Assembly: GCA_014155875.1 (NCBI GenBank)
Contig: JACEFZ010021781.1
Span: 194,501 to 258,500 of the forward strand
Origin: Cepaea nemoralis
Lineage: Eukaryota > Mollusca > Gastropoda > Stylommatophora > Helicidae
Length of the DNA stretch: 64,000 nt
Direction: 5' to 3'
Position 1 is the stretch's first letter; the number at the start of each line of letters is the position of its first letter. Positions 33,374-44,327 of the stretch are shown here, piece by piece. The notes under the pieces are model-generated. The model ran no database searches and was not told the DNA's origin. It saw nothing but the letters and a program-made list of their open reading frames with translations. Position numbers and translations under genes: made by a program.

Positions 33374-34845
33374 ATGTCTACCCTACAAGAAATCATGGAA
33401 TTCGGTGAAAAGACTGGTTTAACTGGTGCTGAACTTAGGAGTTGGGCTAAACATGAGTTCAGTGAAGAGAAACAACGTCAGAAGGAGGAGCGACAGGAAC
33501 GACTAGCAGCAGAGAAAGAAACCAAACAACTGCAGATGGCTCTTGAGAGAGAACTGAAAGAAAAAGAGATGGCTATCAAACAAAATGAGATAATTTTGGA
33601 ACGCGAAAGGATAGCAGCAGAAAAAGAGAAGTTAATTATGGAGATGCAATTGAAGGAAAAACAGATAGCCGCAGAAACTGAGATTAAAGAGAAACAATTG
33701 GCATTTGATAAGGAAAGGCTTGCAACAGAGACACTTTGGAAGGACAAAGAGGTTGAAGGTAACCTAAAGGTCAAGACACTTGAGATGGAACATGAAGCTG
33801 AGATTGAACGAGAGAAAATGCTTGCTAAACAGAACGATCCTGTGAAAAGGTACCAAGGTCTATTCAGGAATTTCCAACAAGGTGATTCGGTTAGTTCGTG
33901 GATAACTAATTTCGAAGTGCTCGTAAAGTACTACAAGGTACCAGAGAAGGACGTACCGATTCTATTTCACCGTCACCTCGCGTTAGAGCCGTTAAAAGTG
34001 ATAGAACTGATTCCTGAGGACTTGCGTACAAACTATAAATATATGCGCAATCGTGTTCTTTCACATTTTCTTTGGACGAATCGGGTTTACGTACGAAATT
34101 TAAAACACTTACTCCGAAATCGAACCAAACGTTTCTTGATTTCGCTTCTGAAATGTCTTCAAGTTTTGATAAATGGTGTAAGGCCGCTGATATTTGTTCT
34201 GATTATGAAAAAGTCAGAGATTTAATAATCAGAGATAGACTTCTATCTGCTATACCAGAACCTATGGCTGTATTCCTAATTGAGAATAAATGTAAGAATC
34301 TGGCTGAGATGGAAGCTAAAGGTGAGTCTTATTTTAATGCACATAGAGACGTGTTTGCCAACTGTACTCAACCTGAACTGGTGATAGGAGCAAGTGCCAA
34401 ATTCCAGAGAAGCAATGGTAAGTTTAGAAAATTTAGTAGCAATAGCAATAGAAATAGTCCTTATAATAGAGAGGGAGACAGACCAAGGAAGGGGCACTTC
34501 ACCAGATGCCAATATTGTAAGTTGTCTCATGGTAACTTAGAAATGTGTGATCGTCACCCAGGCTATACAGCTTACTTAAAAGACATTACTGCTAAGAAGA
34601 GAAGTAAGTATGACTCATTCAAGAGAAGCATAAAATGTTTCTCGTGTCGGGCATACGGACATACTAGCAGGTCTTGTCCAATGAGAAATTCCTGGAAAGA
34701 AGCGAGTATCGCATATGTGTTGTCTAGTTGTAGTAGCGATTCAGATGATCTAGAGGACACACACGCAGCCATTATAGAGTCATACAATAACAAAACAGGT
34801 AAAGAAGGTCATAATAGTGATGATGAACCGACATCAGCCAACTAA
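33374..34845 (+). pseudogene. Gag of a Gypsy-like retrotransposon (copy 2)
   Basis: Starts MSTLQEIMEFGEKTGLTGAE (context AAGATGT). A charged coiled coil spans about residues 30-150. The capsid-like part has YQGLFRNFQQGDSVSSWITN and LALEPLKVIELIPEDLRTNY. A one-base loss in a T-run near 34065 shifts the frame. The other frame continues DESGLRTKFKTL, then IPEPMAVFLIENK (34072-34845). Two CCHC-like zinc knuckles follow (CQYCKLSHGNLEMCDRH near 34510; CFSCRAYGHTSRSCP near 34637) and an acidic tail. Close relative of the fragment at 25.6 kb. Confidence 0.85.
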
Positions 34846-35377
34846 GAGACATATTCACGAAGCAAATGCAGCATACACTCGTCAAGGTACTCTGACGATA
34901 CACCAAGCGTCGGTTAATGGTTTACCAACAACCTGTTTTAGAGACACAGGGTCTGATATTACAGGTGTTAATCACAAACTCATAAAAGAAAGTGATTATA
35001 CAGGTAAAAGTATTGAGTGCAGAACATTTGGGGGTACAATAGAAATGTACAAAACCGCATGGGTCAGCATAAAATGCCCATACTATAAAGGTAGAGTGTG
35101 CGCAGCAGTACTACCAAACCCATGTGCTGGGTTGATAATTGGTAACATCGCTGATGTCAAAGATTACGCTCAAACTATAGAACGCAAACCTGATGTGATA
35201 CTCACAAGAACACAAACCCACGTATCACAAGAAGAAGGAATTACACATTCATTAAAAGTTCAACTGACTGGTAATAACAACAGTGTGGCACACAAAAATA
35301 GAACAAAAGTTAAACACAATAGTTACAAACAACAGAGGAAATGGGATATTGTAACCATATTTATTACAAACATTTGA
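34838..35377 (+). pseudogene. Retropepsin-like protease fragment following gag
   Basis: Overlaps the end of gag in another frame. The active-site motif CFRDTGSDITGV lies near 34935-34970. The fold continues KSIECRTFGGTIEMY and GRVCAAVLPNPCAGLIIGN. The last is the second conserved hydrophobic-Gly segment of retroviral-type proteases. The frame runs out at 35377. No RT, RNase H or integrase follows, so pol has been deleted. An aspartic protease of this kind would process the polyprotein. Confidence 0.75.
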
Positions 35378-36840
35378 TTTGGCTTAAATTAACCTCATCT
35401 CAGGTTACATCCATAGTCATGAACACATCATCACAAACAAAGACATATATTGATGATATTGCGAATAAAAATACAGTCATTCAATCACTCAGGAAAATGT
35501 ACACACAAGCCAATAATAACAAACAAAATTACAATGAACAAAATGCATTAAGCAATACGTACTGTATTTACTTGGCTTATCTCTGCTACAAATTATTCAA
35601 ATATACTTTATTGTCATTATATATACGAGTGAAAATTATGACAGTGTTCAATTTAACAAAATTGAAAAGTACAAATATTAACATGCATACAGTACAGAAA
35701 CACCATAAGTATGAAAGAAAGAAAGAGAGAAAGAAAGGGAATAAAACGAAGACTGAAATAAATAAATAAAGGGAAATAAAATGGGATGAAAGGTTAGGGT
35801 CACATACACTACAAACACATTAGAGTCTTAGGTCTTATTACTTAGTTATGCAAGGTATCACTTGTCAGAATTGTTCACACTATTTAATAATTCTATAATT
35901 CGTCTTAGAAATAGTTCGATTCTCTATTCTTTGATAATTATGTCTATAATAGAGAACATTACTAAATTTATATGAATATTATTTGATTTCAATATTTATT
36001 CTTGTTGAATATTATATTCCTGATTTACTTTTTTTTTTAGATGTCTTGAATCTTTAATAGGTATGATTCTTCACAACTCTATGTCTGCAAGATTTTAATC
36101 AGTCAATCAGAGACATTCTCAGTCGATTATAATTAATAAGGGAACAGATTTATGTTATAAGTTCTTTAATTATATTTTAATGTTCTGTTCTTTTATGTGT
36201 GTTATAAAATTTAATAAATATAAATTCAAAACGCACCTTAGTTGAATAACAATGTTACATTAATTGACAAAATATATAATGTAATGTAAGATATGATTTA
36301 GTAGATATAGATACACATGGTAGCAATTTTTCCATATTGACAGAGAATGAATAACTACACCATGGGAAGTATCTACTCAATGTGGATCGATCGGTTGTTC
36401 AAACATTGGTTATTCGGACACGGATTCGAGCATACAAGTATTGTAACTGTGAAGTGAACTTATTGACAGTGAACATTTTAATTTAAATGTTATAATTCTG
36501 TGGTTAAATAACAAATGTTAGTTAATTGGGTATTGATTAATTGAAATATTATAGTATGGTTTTGGGTTAATTAATCATTGTTCGGGAAAGTATTTGATTA
36601 TAAGGTTAAGTCATTAGAATGAATCTCTAGTTGAATTAATTGTATTGCGTGTCATTATCACATTAAGATCCATAATAATCAGTCATCGCTCTCAACATAT
36701 CCACAAAAGTAAAAATATTTCTGAGGATTCTCGTGGAGCACATGTCACCCTACACAGATGGAAAAATTGTAAGAAGGAAAATATATGGAGTATTATACAA
36801 TAATAACAGCAACGATAATCAACAATGGCTGTGGGGTTGC
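35378..36840. other. AT-rich non-coding region
   Basis: No recognised gene. It contains an A/G-rich stretch near 35710-35770 (GAAAGAAAGAGAGAAAGAAA), several AATAAA motifs, and long AT-rich tracts. It may include the decayed 3' end of the gag-protease element. Confidence 0.35.
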
Positions 36841-36844
36841 AACA

Positions 36845-37065
36845 CTTTCTCTATGTAATCCCGTTTATCACGCAGAGTCTCGTAGCGGAGCGAGAGCTGA
36901 GGCGGTTCGACCCCCGCTCGTGACTTGCGGGATACTGAGCCGGCCGCTCAGAAAGCAATGGCAAACTACTGAGCGTAATCTTGCCAAGAGATCAACATAC
37001 AGCTGAAAGATGCTGGTGTTGACAGCTAAGTCCTGTAAAGGATATGCTAAAAAAAAAAAATTATG
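36845..37065 (+). mobile_element. tRNA-derived SINE, copy 2
   Basis: Shares GTAATCCCGT in the head, GGTTCGACCCCCGC (B-box-like) near 36903, GCAATGGCAAACTACTGAGC near 36955 and CTTGCCAAGAGATCAACA. It also has GCTGGTGTTGACAGC, GTCCTGTAAAGGATATGC (about 37031-37048) and a poly-A tail (37050-37061). Confidence 0.75.
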
Positions 37066-37433
37066 ATTCTGCCGTCTTAGATTTTCAAGCTACCTGTTTA
37101 TGTGTGCTGATTTTTCTTAGTGATCATATTAATTTTGTTTATACGGCGCCATAACAGTAGTTATAGCAAAACCGCAGCCGTTGCAATAGGAAACCGTTGT
37201 TTGGTAAACTTTACTTAAAAAGAGTCATTAGTCTGTCCTTGCTATGCAATGTGCATGTTTGTAATTTACATTGTAAACGTATGTCTGTACTGTATGCATT
37301 AATTTTATGGTAATTGAGTTGACAAGATCTAATGGAGTACAGGGAACTTAAACTTAATGCTCTCTTATTTCGCTGCATACATTTTATGTTTGTTTATTGT
37401 TGAAGTTCATATGTTCTATATTTTAATTTTTAA
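37066..37433. other. Spacer ending in piggyBac target TTAA
   Basis: Nothing recognised. TTAA at 37430-37433 is the left target duplication of the following element. Confidence 0.4.
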
Positions 37434-39680
37434 CCCTTTTAGCACGGCCCGGGCCGATTATCGGCCCGCCATAGAAATGCCAAATTCACGTAACGGCCGA
37501 TCGTCGGCCCCATCGTATTTCAGGTAGACACCGCAAGAAATCTCCGCTTTTGAAACACGGAAAATAGTGTCCCATGATTCCTTGCGGTATTTTGTTTACA
37601 AATGTCCGCTCGTCTTTGTTCTGTATCAAGCGTTTAATTTGTTGTAGAATTTTTTTGAAACAGACCTAAACGGCCCAAAACATGTCAGATTCTGATAATT
37701 CCGCCACTGATAGGGATGTCGATGAAACGTTTGAATCGAGTGAATCTGGTGAGTCTAGTGAGGAAGCTGATGATAGATCTAGTGAGAGCGATAACGAAAG
37801 TGCAGATGGAGAGAATGAACCGACAACAGCTCAACCATGGCTCAGGGTTTATCCTCCTGAAGATGATGATGGGATTGAGATACATCCATTTTCTGAGCTG
37901 ACTGGCCCAAAACGAATGCCACCTAGTGACTCCAAGCCTGTCAGTTATCTATACCTGTTTCTCACAATTGAGTTACTGACAGTATTTGTAGCAGAAACAA
38001 ATAGATATGCCAGCCAGTTCATTGCAAAAAGTGGCAATGTACTCAAAAGGAGATCCATTGTACAAAATTGGAGACCCACCAGTATTCCAGAAATGAAGGC
38101 GTTTATCGCGATAATCCTGAATATGGGACTGAACCGAAAGCCAACCCTTTTTTCATACTGGACTACCTGCAAATCCCAAGAAACCCCTTGGTTTGGAAGG
38201 GTTATGCCCAGGGAGAGATATGAGCTCATTTTAAAATTTTTTCATATTGTAAATAATGAAAATTTAGCGGCACCAGGGGAAGACGGCTATGATCCATGCG
38301 GTAAGTTTGCTCCACTGGTGGATCATGCTAATAGATTATTTAGGCACCATTATACCCCAAAGCAGGAGTTATCTGTTGATGAGAGCCTAATTGGTACCAA
38401 GAGCAAAAGCCAGATTCTACAGTATATGCCCAATAAGCATCACCACAAGTGGGGCATAAAATTATGGATGCTGTGTGAGTCTGCAAGTGCGTATGTGCTC
38501 GGATTTTTTGTGTACAAGGGGAAAAGAGATCAAGAGGAAGATCACCTTGGACTATCCCATAGAGTAGTCAGAAAGCTCTTATCAATAGGAAACTACCTAA
38601 AGAAGGGGTATCATGTTTTTGTGGATAATTTTTTTTGCAAGTATTGAACTGGCTACTGATCTGTTTTTGCAAGGAACATACCTCACAGGTACAGTGCGAC
38701 GCAATCGCCGAAATCTCCCCAAGGCAATAAAGGGCAATCTTCAGCCTAATGAAACTCTCTACTACAGGAAAGGAAGCATACTGACTGCAGCATACAGGGA
38801 AAAGAAATCCCAAACAAAATCAGTTCTTCTCATGTCTACTAAAGAGAAAGCAGAACAAGTAGATGTTACTGTGAGGAGAAGACAAAATGACCCAACGCCT
38901 GCCGAAAGATCAAAGCCGCGTGTTGTTTTGCAGTACAATAAGTACATGGGAGGTGTGGATCAAAGCGACATGATGTTGTACGCCTATTTAGATGAGAGGA
39001 GAACGTTAAAGTATTGGCGTAAGGTTGTCTTCTCCATTTTTGGACGCATGACAGTAAATGCATATATTTTGTATTGTCAAAATACGTCAAATACCCGGAA
39101 TTTAACTCGCTATAAATTCACTGCCAATGTTGTGAGTGATCTGGCACAGGACTATCTGGACATAAAATATCCTCCTCCTTCTACTGATGCTGCTGGGGAC
39201 AGAGGCTATGTGGATATTCCAAATAGAAAAGAGAAAGACTGTTCTGTGTGCAGTGACCGCTCTCAGCCAGGAGGAAGGAAGCGTAGCCGAACCATGTGTT
39301 CTACATGTGAAAAGGGTGTGCATCACTACTGTTTTGATAAACACCAATGTAAGAAGGCCAAGGGACAATAATAAGGTAGGAAATTGCATATATAACTGTA
39401 TTTAGCTGTATGTATCTTACTTTGAAGTTGTAAATTCACATTTTGTCTTTTCTATTTTTAGATATGCAAATGAGCTAATTTGCATATTTGTCAATTTAAA
39501 AAAACAATTTGTTGTAAATCATACACTTCAATATATACCCTTCCTATAAATATATATATTGCATGGTGTCAGAAAATCAGAAAGGTGTCTAAAAAAATAA
39601 ACAAAAATACAACCAAATTTACTGAAATAATGCTCAGTGTTTTTGGCTAATAAGCCTAAAATAATTCCGTGCTAAAAGGG
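37434..39680 (+). mobile_element. piggyBac-family DNA transposon, nearly intact
   Basis: A 2247-bp element flanked by TTAA on both sides (37430-37433 and 39681-39684). It has perfect 14-bp inverted ends CCCTTTTAGCACGG (37434-37447) and CCGTGCTAAAAGGG (39667-39680). Just inside the left end lie GC-rich palindromes (GGGCCGATTATCGGCCC; CGGCCGATCGTCGGCC). It carries a single transposase gene on the plus strand. Confidence 0.97.
37682..39371 (+). pseudogene. piggyBac transposase (PGBD4-like), one frameshift
   Basis: Starts at ATG 37682 with an acidic Ser/Glu-rich region. The DDE/D piggyBac domain follows: NRYASQFIAKSG, MKAFIAIILNMGLNRKP. The first catalytic Asp is in ELSVDESLIG (near 38377), the second in VFVDNFF (near 38617-38630), and the third in KYMGGVDQSDMM (near 38942-38975). 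The C-terminus is a Cys/His-rich zinc domain (CSVCSD, CSTCEKGVHHYCF), ending at TAA 39369-39371. An eight-T run at 38629-38636 puts the sequence out of frame directly after the second Asp. One T fewer would keep a frame of about 560 codons. It could be a mutation or a sequencing error. It cuts and pastes at TTAA. Confidence 0.93.
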
Positions 39681-39684
39681 TTAA

Positions 39685-40584
39685 TAATATGAAATAGAAA
39701 TAATCCTTAGGCAAAAAAATTTCAACAAATGCGACTTGAAGGACTTGTACTTGTATTCCCGTCTGTTGTTAAGTTGTTTTTTTTTTTTACTAAGTTGTAC
39801 CTGTAGTCCGAGGTAACCATTTCAATAACAAAACATTTTCTGAATTGCTTTTAAATTATGCAATCTGCATAGTTATAGATGCCTCTTAATAATTGAACCC
39901 AACGTTACCTCATTCTAGTCTGTAGGTCAATTCTAAGCCGAGATATTAAATTAATGTTTTTTATTTTTTTGTCGGTCATATTTTATTTAAAAAGCACTCT
40001 TCCGAATAACGGTCCCAAATTATATATTGTAGCATGGACTATAATGATTTTAATTTTGAGTATTTGTTACTAATGAGACCGCCACAGTAGATAGGCCTTG
40101 AAATTCAAAATCTAATGGTACCTCAATGACAGATGCCTGTATGTCACTTCTAAGTGAAGATATTCACATTTTTGCGAAGGTGAGACGAGTTGCGATTTCT
40201 CCATACTCCTCACCCGATATTCTCGCTCTCCAGTGTGTCCGATTACCTTCACCAGTGGGTGTGCGTGTCTGCGTGCAAGATTGTCTCAAACAACGGTCAT
40301 ATGAAAACTGGCTTCAAAAATATGTTCCGCCATGTTAAATGATTAAAAAATAGTACAAGTATACAGATAAATTATTATTAATCTTTAAAATTGTATTCAC
40401 TTGAACTTTAGTAGTTCAAGTTGCACATTTTGAGTTTTACAAAGAGTAGCGCAATCGATATGCGCGGCCGTTATGACCCGTGGGTTTCCAATTCACAAAG
40501 TCACATCTTCGCAGAAAATCTGTTTTTCAACCACAATTCGAGCAAGTTTAGCGATGGAACTTTACTGATTCAGGGGCGATATTT
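39685..40584. other. AT-rich spacer with a dispersed repeat motif
   Basis: No gene recognised. At about 39985-40020, GCACTCTTCCGAATAACGGT precedes CCCAAATTATA. It is the reverse complement of a motif at 30218 and 42982. Confidence 0.35.
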
Positions 40585-40770
40585 TGTATGGCAATTAAAA
40601 TTCATGTTAAAAAAAGACATCTATTTGATCCATCGATTCTGATACGTGATCATTCCGCTGGCCTCTGGGATGCGCTCCTGGCAGTCAGCAGCTTGCACAG
40701 ATACACACTTTATTCACAAACTTCCAGTTTCTTAGTTCTATAAAATATTTTAGTTCGTAATGTTTAATAG
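40585..40770 (+). repeat. Repeat family F, fragment
   Basis: Runs parallel to the reverse complement of 47905-48085 over about 185 bp. Shared pieces include AAAATTCATGTTAAA, GACATCTATT and GATCCATCGATTCTGA, then CACTTTATTCACA and TAATGTTTAATA. The right end abuts the LINE A copy, which may have inserted into it. Confidence 0.7.
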
Positions 40771-42530
40771 TCGTGGATCAGCTCCGTGTTTCTGTCTCGA
40801 CCATGCCACAAGGCCAAGCCATCCAGGTACTTTCTTCTAGGTCTTCCCCTTGGTCTGTTCCCCTCGATCTTACCAGTTGTCACCAAGTTCTCCAGATCAT
40901 TTCTTCTCATAACATGCCCAAAAAATTGTGACTGTCTACGTCTAATGTCTCTAATCAGTTTACGATCTTCATTTGTTTCTTGAAGGACTTGTTCATTGGT
41001 CTTTCTGGCTGTCCATGGTATTCTTTGCATTTTCCTCAGAAACCACATTTCTACAGCCATCAGATGTTTTTCAGCCTGACTGCTCATTGTCCAAGCTTCA
41101 CATCCATATAAGAGTACAGGTTCTATGTAGCATCTCAACACTCTTTTTCTCGTTTCAATTGACATCTTTTTATTGGTCAGTATGTTTTTCATCTTGCTAA
41201 AAGCTGCTTTTGCCATGGCGATTCTTGTTCTAATCTCTTCAAGGCATCTCCCATCAGATGTTATTACTGTTCCAAGATAATTGTACCTATTCACTTGTTG
41301 AAGAATATTCCCATTTACTTGTATATTACATTGTGGTATTTCGTTCTTCCTAGTGACGACCATAATCTGTGTCTTTTTACAATTTAATTCTAACCCTAGT
41401 TGTTCACTGTGTAACAACCGCATCTACTAAATTTTGCAGGTCCTGTTCATTGTCTGCAATCAAGACTGTATCATCTGCATATCTAATGTTATTGATGCAT
41501 CGTCCCCCAATGTTGATTCCTTCCATATCTTCAATATTTCTGAAAATATTTTCACTGTACAGGGAAAACAGATCTGGAGACATTACACATCCCTGTCTCA
41601 CACCTCTCTTAATAGGCTGATATTGGCTTACTTCATTATCAACTCTTATGGCAGCTTGTTGTTTCCAATATATGTTTTTTACAAGTCTAAGGTCTTTTCC
41701 ATCAATCTGTAGATCCTCAAGCATCCTTATCATGTTGACATGTCTCACTTTATCGAAAGCCTTTGTGTAGTCAATAAAGCAAAGGTGTAGATCTTTGTTT
41801 ACTTCTATAGAACGTTCGATTACGGTTCTCAGTATATACACAGCATTTACTGTACCATTGCCTTTTACAAAACCACATTGTTCTCCTATTTCAGGTTGTA
41901 TTTTCCTCCTAACTCTTTGCATGATCATTCTTAGCAAAATCTTTGTGATGTGACTCATTATACTAATTGTTCGATGTTGATCACATTCCAAGGCTCCTGA
42001 TTTCTTTGGGATTGCAATAAATACAGAATTACATAACTCCTGAGGTATATTTCCAGTATCATATATTGTATTAAGCAGACTGGTAACTTTATCTATTCCA
42101 TATTCTTCTAAAGCATTAATCATTTCTCTTGTGACGCTGTCTGAACCGGGGGTCTTGCCAGATTTCATATGGTTAAGAGCATTCTGAACCTCCATCTTCA
42201 AAATTGCTGGTCCTTCATTATTATTTTGAACATCATACTGTTCGTCTCTGTTATCGCCATAAAGGTTTTTCACATAATCTGACCATACATGTAAGATCTG
42301 ATCTTTTTCTATTATGACTCTTCCATCTTTTGTCTTTAGGCAGCCTGCTGATGTACCTGTTCTTTGATTAGTAAGCTCCTGAATTCTTTTGTGCATTAGT
42401 TTAGCATTTTTACTGTTGTATTGTTCTTCAATTTCTCTGCAATTTTTCTCAAGCCATGTTTCTTTTGCCTCCTTACATAAGGTTCTGACTTTTCTGTGAA
42501 TTTCTTTATATTTGGCAGGATTATTTTTTA
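40771..42530 (-). pseudogene. LINE A reverse transcriptase, best copy
   Basis: Minus strand. The first frame (42396-41404, 330 codons) has GKTPGSDSVTREM, NSVFIAIPKKSGALECDQHR, GEQCGFVKGNGTVNA and FIDYTKAFDKVRH. It continues with RGVRQGCVMSPDLFSLYSEN and NIRYADDTVLIADN. One frameshift near 41410 moves the remainder to 41423-40764. That part has LGLELNCKKTQIMVVTR, YNYLGTVITSDGRC, YIEPVLLYGCEAWT, RIPWTARKTN, FFGHVMRRNDLENLVTTGKI and LDGLALWHGRDRN. The 3' end is cut just before the usual terminal HGT and tail. A degraded upstream part reaches about 42530. No endonuclease was seen. Confidence 0.87.
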
Positions 42531-42690
42531 TTTTATTTTTATATTATTTATTTTATTTAAATATTGACCAACATTGCTAAATTACGTACCAATAATATTT
42601 CACAGTTATATGTGGAAATTGTGGCACAAATGTTGTAACTACTGTCCGAAAGCATGTTCTTTGTGAAAAAATGGTACATATCAGAACGAG

Positions 42691-42947
42691 CATTAAATGT
42701 GTTGTCGATCACTTCCGGTTCAGTGTGACGTGGATTGCTAGACTGATCAATGGATGCAATAAATGTTTTTGGGCCCGAAGGGCCCTCACAGTCGTCGGAG
42801 TGTATACCTATCAGTTATATGTGGAAATAGATATACACTCCGATGACAGCCAGGGCCCTCCGGGCCCAGGAAACATTTATTGCTTCCATCGATTGGTCTA
42901 GCAGTCCACGTCACATTGAACCAGAAATGATCAACAACAACTAATGA
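42691..42947. mobile_element. Foldback element: 116-bp inverted arms, 24-bp loop
   Basis: The left arm (42691-42806) and right arm (42831-42947) are imperfect reverse complements over their whole length. Examples are GTGACGTGGATTGCTAGAC against GTCTAGCAGTCCACGTCAC, TTGGGCCCGAAGGGCCCT against AGGGCCCTCCGGGCCCAG, and CGGAGTGTAT against ATACACTCCG. No coding capacity. It resembles a hairpin MITE. Target duplication is not clear. Confidence 0.85.
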
Positions 42948-42969
42948 GGCCCTGTAAGGGATACTTTTT

Positions 42970-43010
42970 ACACTAAATAATTTGGGACCGTTATTCTGAA
43001 GAGTACCTTA
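42970..43010. repeat. Dispersed motif TTTGGGACCGTTATTC
   Basis: TTTGGGACCGTTATTCTGAA (from 42981) with following GAGTACCTTATTTAATAA. Matched near 30218 in the same orientation and near 39985-40015 inverted. Confidence 0.5.
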
Positions 43011-43234
43011 TTTAATAAGGAAAATGAAAATTCTGTTTCAGCATTTTGATGACATACGGCCTAACCCTTAATGATTGTAACTGTTTTGTTTGTGAACAAA
43101 GACCTTAGCAATGTTATATTTTTGTATTCATGATTACCAATTATATACCAATTTATACCAATTTTTTTTTTTTTTATATTTTATGAAATATTTGTAATTT
43201 GATCACATTAATATTCCAAATGACTGCCAAGTAT

Positions 43235-43828
43235 TGTTTCATGTCATTAATCTCTTATATATGTATTTGTTTCATGTCATTAATCTCTTATATATGTATT
43301 TGTTTCATGTCATTAATCTCTTATATATGTATTTGTTTCATGTCATTAATCTCATATATATGTATTTGTTTCATGTCATTAATCTCTTATATATGTATTT
43401 GTTTCATGTCATTAATCTCTTATATATGTATTTGTTTCATGTCATTAATCTCTTATATATGTATTTGTTTCATGTCATTAATCTCTTATATATGTATTTG
43501 TTTCATGTCATTAATCTCTTATATATGTATTTGTTTCATGTCATTAATCTCTTATATATGTATTTGTTTCATGTCATTAATCTCTTATATATGTATTTGT
43601 TTCATGTCATTAATCTCTTATATATGTATTTGTTTCATGTCATTAATCTCTTATATATGTATTTGTTTCATGTCATTAATCTCTTATATATGTATTTGTT
43701 TCATGTCATTAATCTCTTATATATGTATTTGTTTCATGTCATTAATCTCTTATATATGTATTTGTTTCATGTCATTAATCTCTTATATATGTATTTGTTT
43801 CATGTCATTAATCTCTTATATATGTTTT
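43235..43828. repeat. 33-bp minisatellite, about 18 near-identical units
   Basis: Head-to-tail copies of a 33-bp AT-rich unit starting TGTTTCATGTCATTAATCTC and ending TATATATGTATT. One unit has CTCATATATA in place of CTCTTATATA, and the last unit decays into T-rich sequence. The unit length keeps two frames open, giving spurious repetitive peptides. The unit resembles part of the neighbouring repeat family near 48458-48490. Confidence 0.97.
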
Positions 43829-44117
43829 TCCGTTCTCTCACTTTAATCTCAAGTGAAGTCCATTCATGTGTTACTACATCTAGTACTGAACTGATTTTTG
43901 CGTGTGGATTAGCTTTCCCTATTACCAGTGTCCTTCGCCATTGGGTCAATCCTTGATATATTAATTAATAATTGAACAAACCACGCAGACTATATATGTT
44001 TTGTTGTTTTTTTTTGCGGGCTGAACAACTGAATCCAAAGGTCACAAAATGTTGATTAAACATTCACGCCTGATTATAACAATTCAAAATGACTGTCAAT
44101 GTTTCAAGTAACAAAGT
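43829..44117 (+). repeat. Repeat family F, left portion
   Basis: TTAATTAATAATTGAACAAAC near 43958 and a segment with GGTCACAAAATG and CCTGATTATAACAATTCAAA match pieces at 48490 and 48950-49010. The rest is unassigned. Confidence 0.5.
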
Positions 44118-44321
44118 GATTGTAAGCAAACATTTGCTGATAATGTACAGGACATTATTCGCAAACGGCTGGTCACGTGACCTAGGTTTCACTACATTAT
44201 TAATGTTTGTGGAAATATTATCATGTCCTCGGTAGTGTAGTGGTTAGTACCTCCACCTGTCATGCGGGAGACTGGAGTTCGTCTCCCCGCCGGCAAATTT
44301 AAAAAAAAAAATGTTTAATAA
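44118..44321 (+). repeat. Repeat unit ending in a tRNA-Asp-like sequence, copy 1
   Basis: A unit of about 105 bp (AAGCAAACATTTGCTGATAA, ATTATTCGCAAACGGCTGGT, CACGTGACC) is followed by a tRNA-like segment and an A-rich end (44299-44312). A second copy follows directly. Confidence 0.8.
44226..44296 (+). pseudogene. tRNA-Asp(GTC)-like pseudogene
   Basis: Starts TCCTCGGTAGTGTAGTGGTT (A box), anticodon region CCTGTCATGCGGG, B box GGAGTTCGTCTCC. This is the eukaryotic tRNA-Asp pattern. The 3' acceptor side (CCGCCGGCA) does not pair with TCCTCGG, so it is a derived, probably non-functional copy in a repeat. Confidence 0.7.
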
Positions 44322-44327
44322 CGGAGT

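Noticed and set aside
35341..35769. 142-codon frame following the protease
   Set aside because: Low-complexity Asn/Lys-rich translation of AT-rich DNA. No RT or other pol motif.
37682..38647. Short complete host gene of 321 codons
   Set aside because: It is the 5' part of the piggyBac transposase, within TTAA-flanked terminal repeats. The remainder continues in the next frame.
43235..43828. CRISPR-like regular repeat array
   Set aside because: Units abut with no spacers, and the context is eukaryotic repeats.
43199..43956. Two long open frames encoding repetitive hydrophobic peptides
   Set aside because: They are produced by the 33-bp minisatellite, whose unit length is a multiple of three. 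There is no non-repetitive coding sequence around them.
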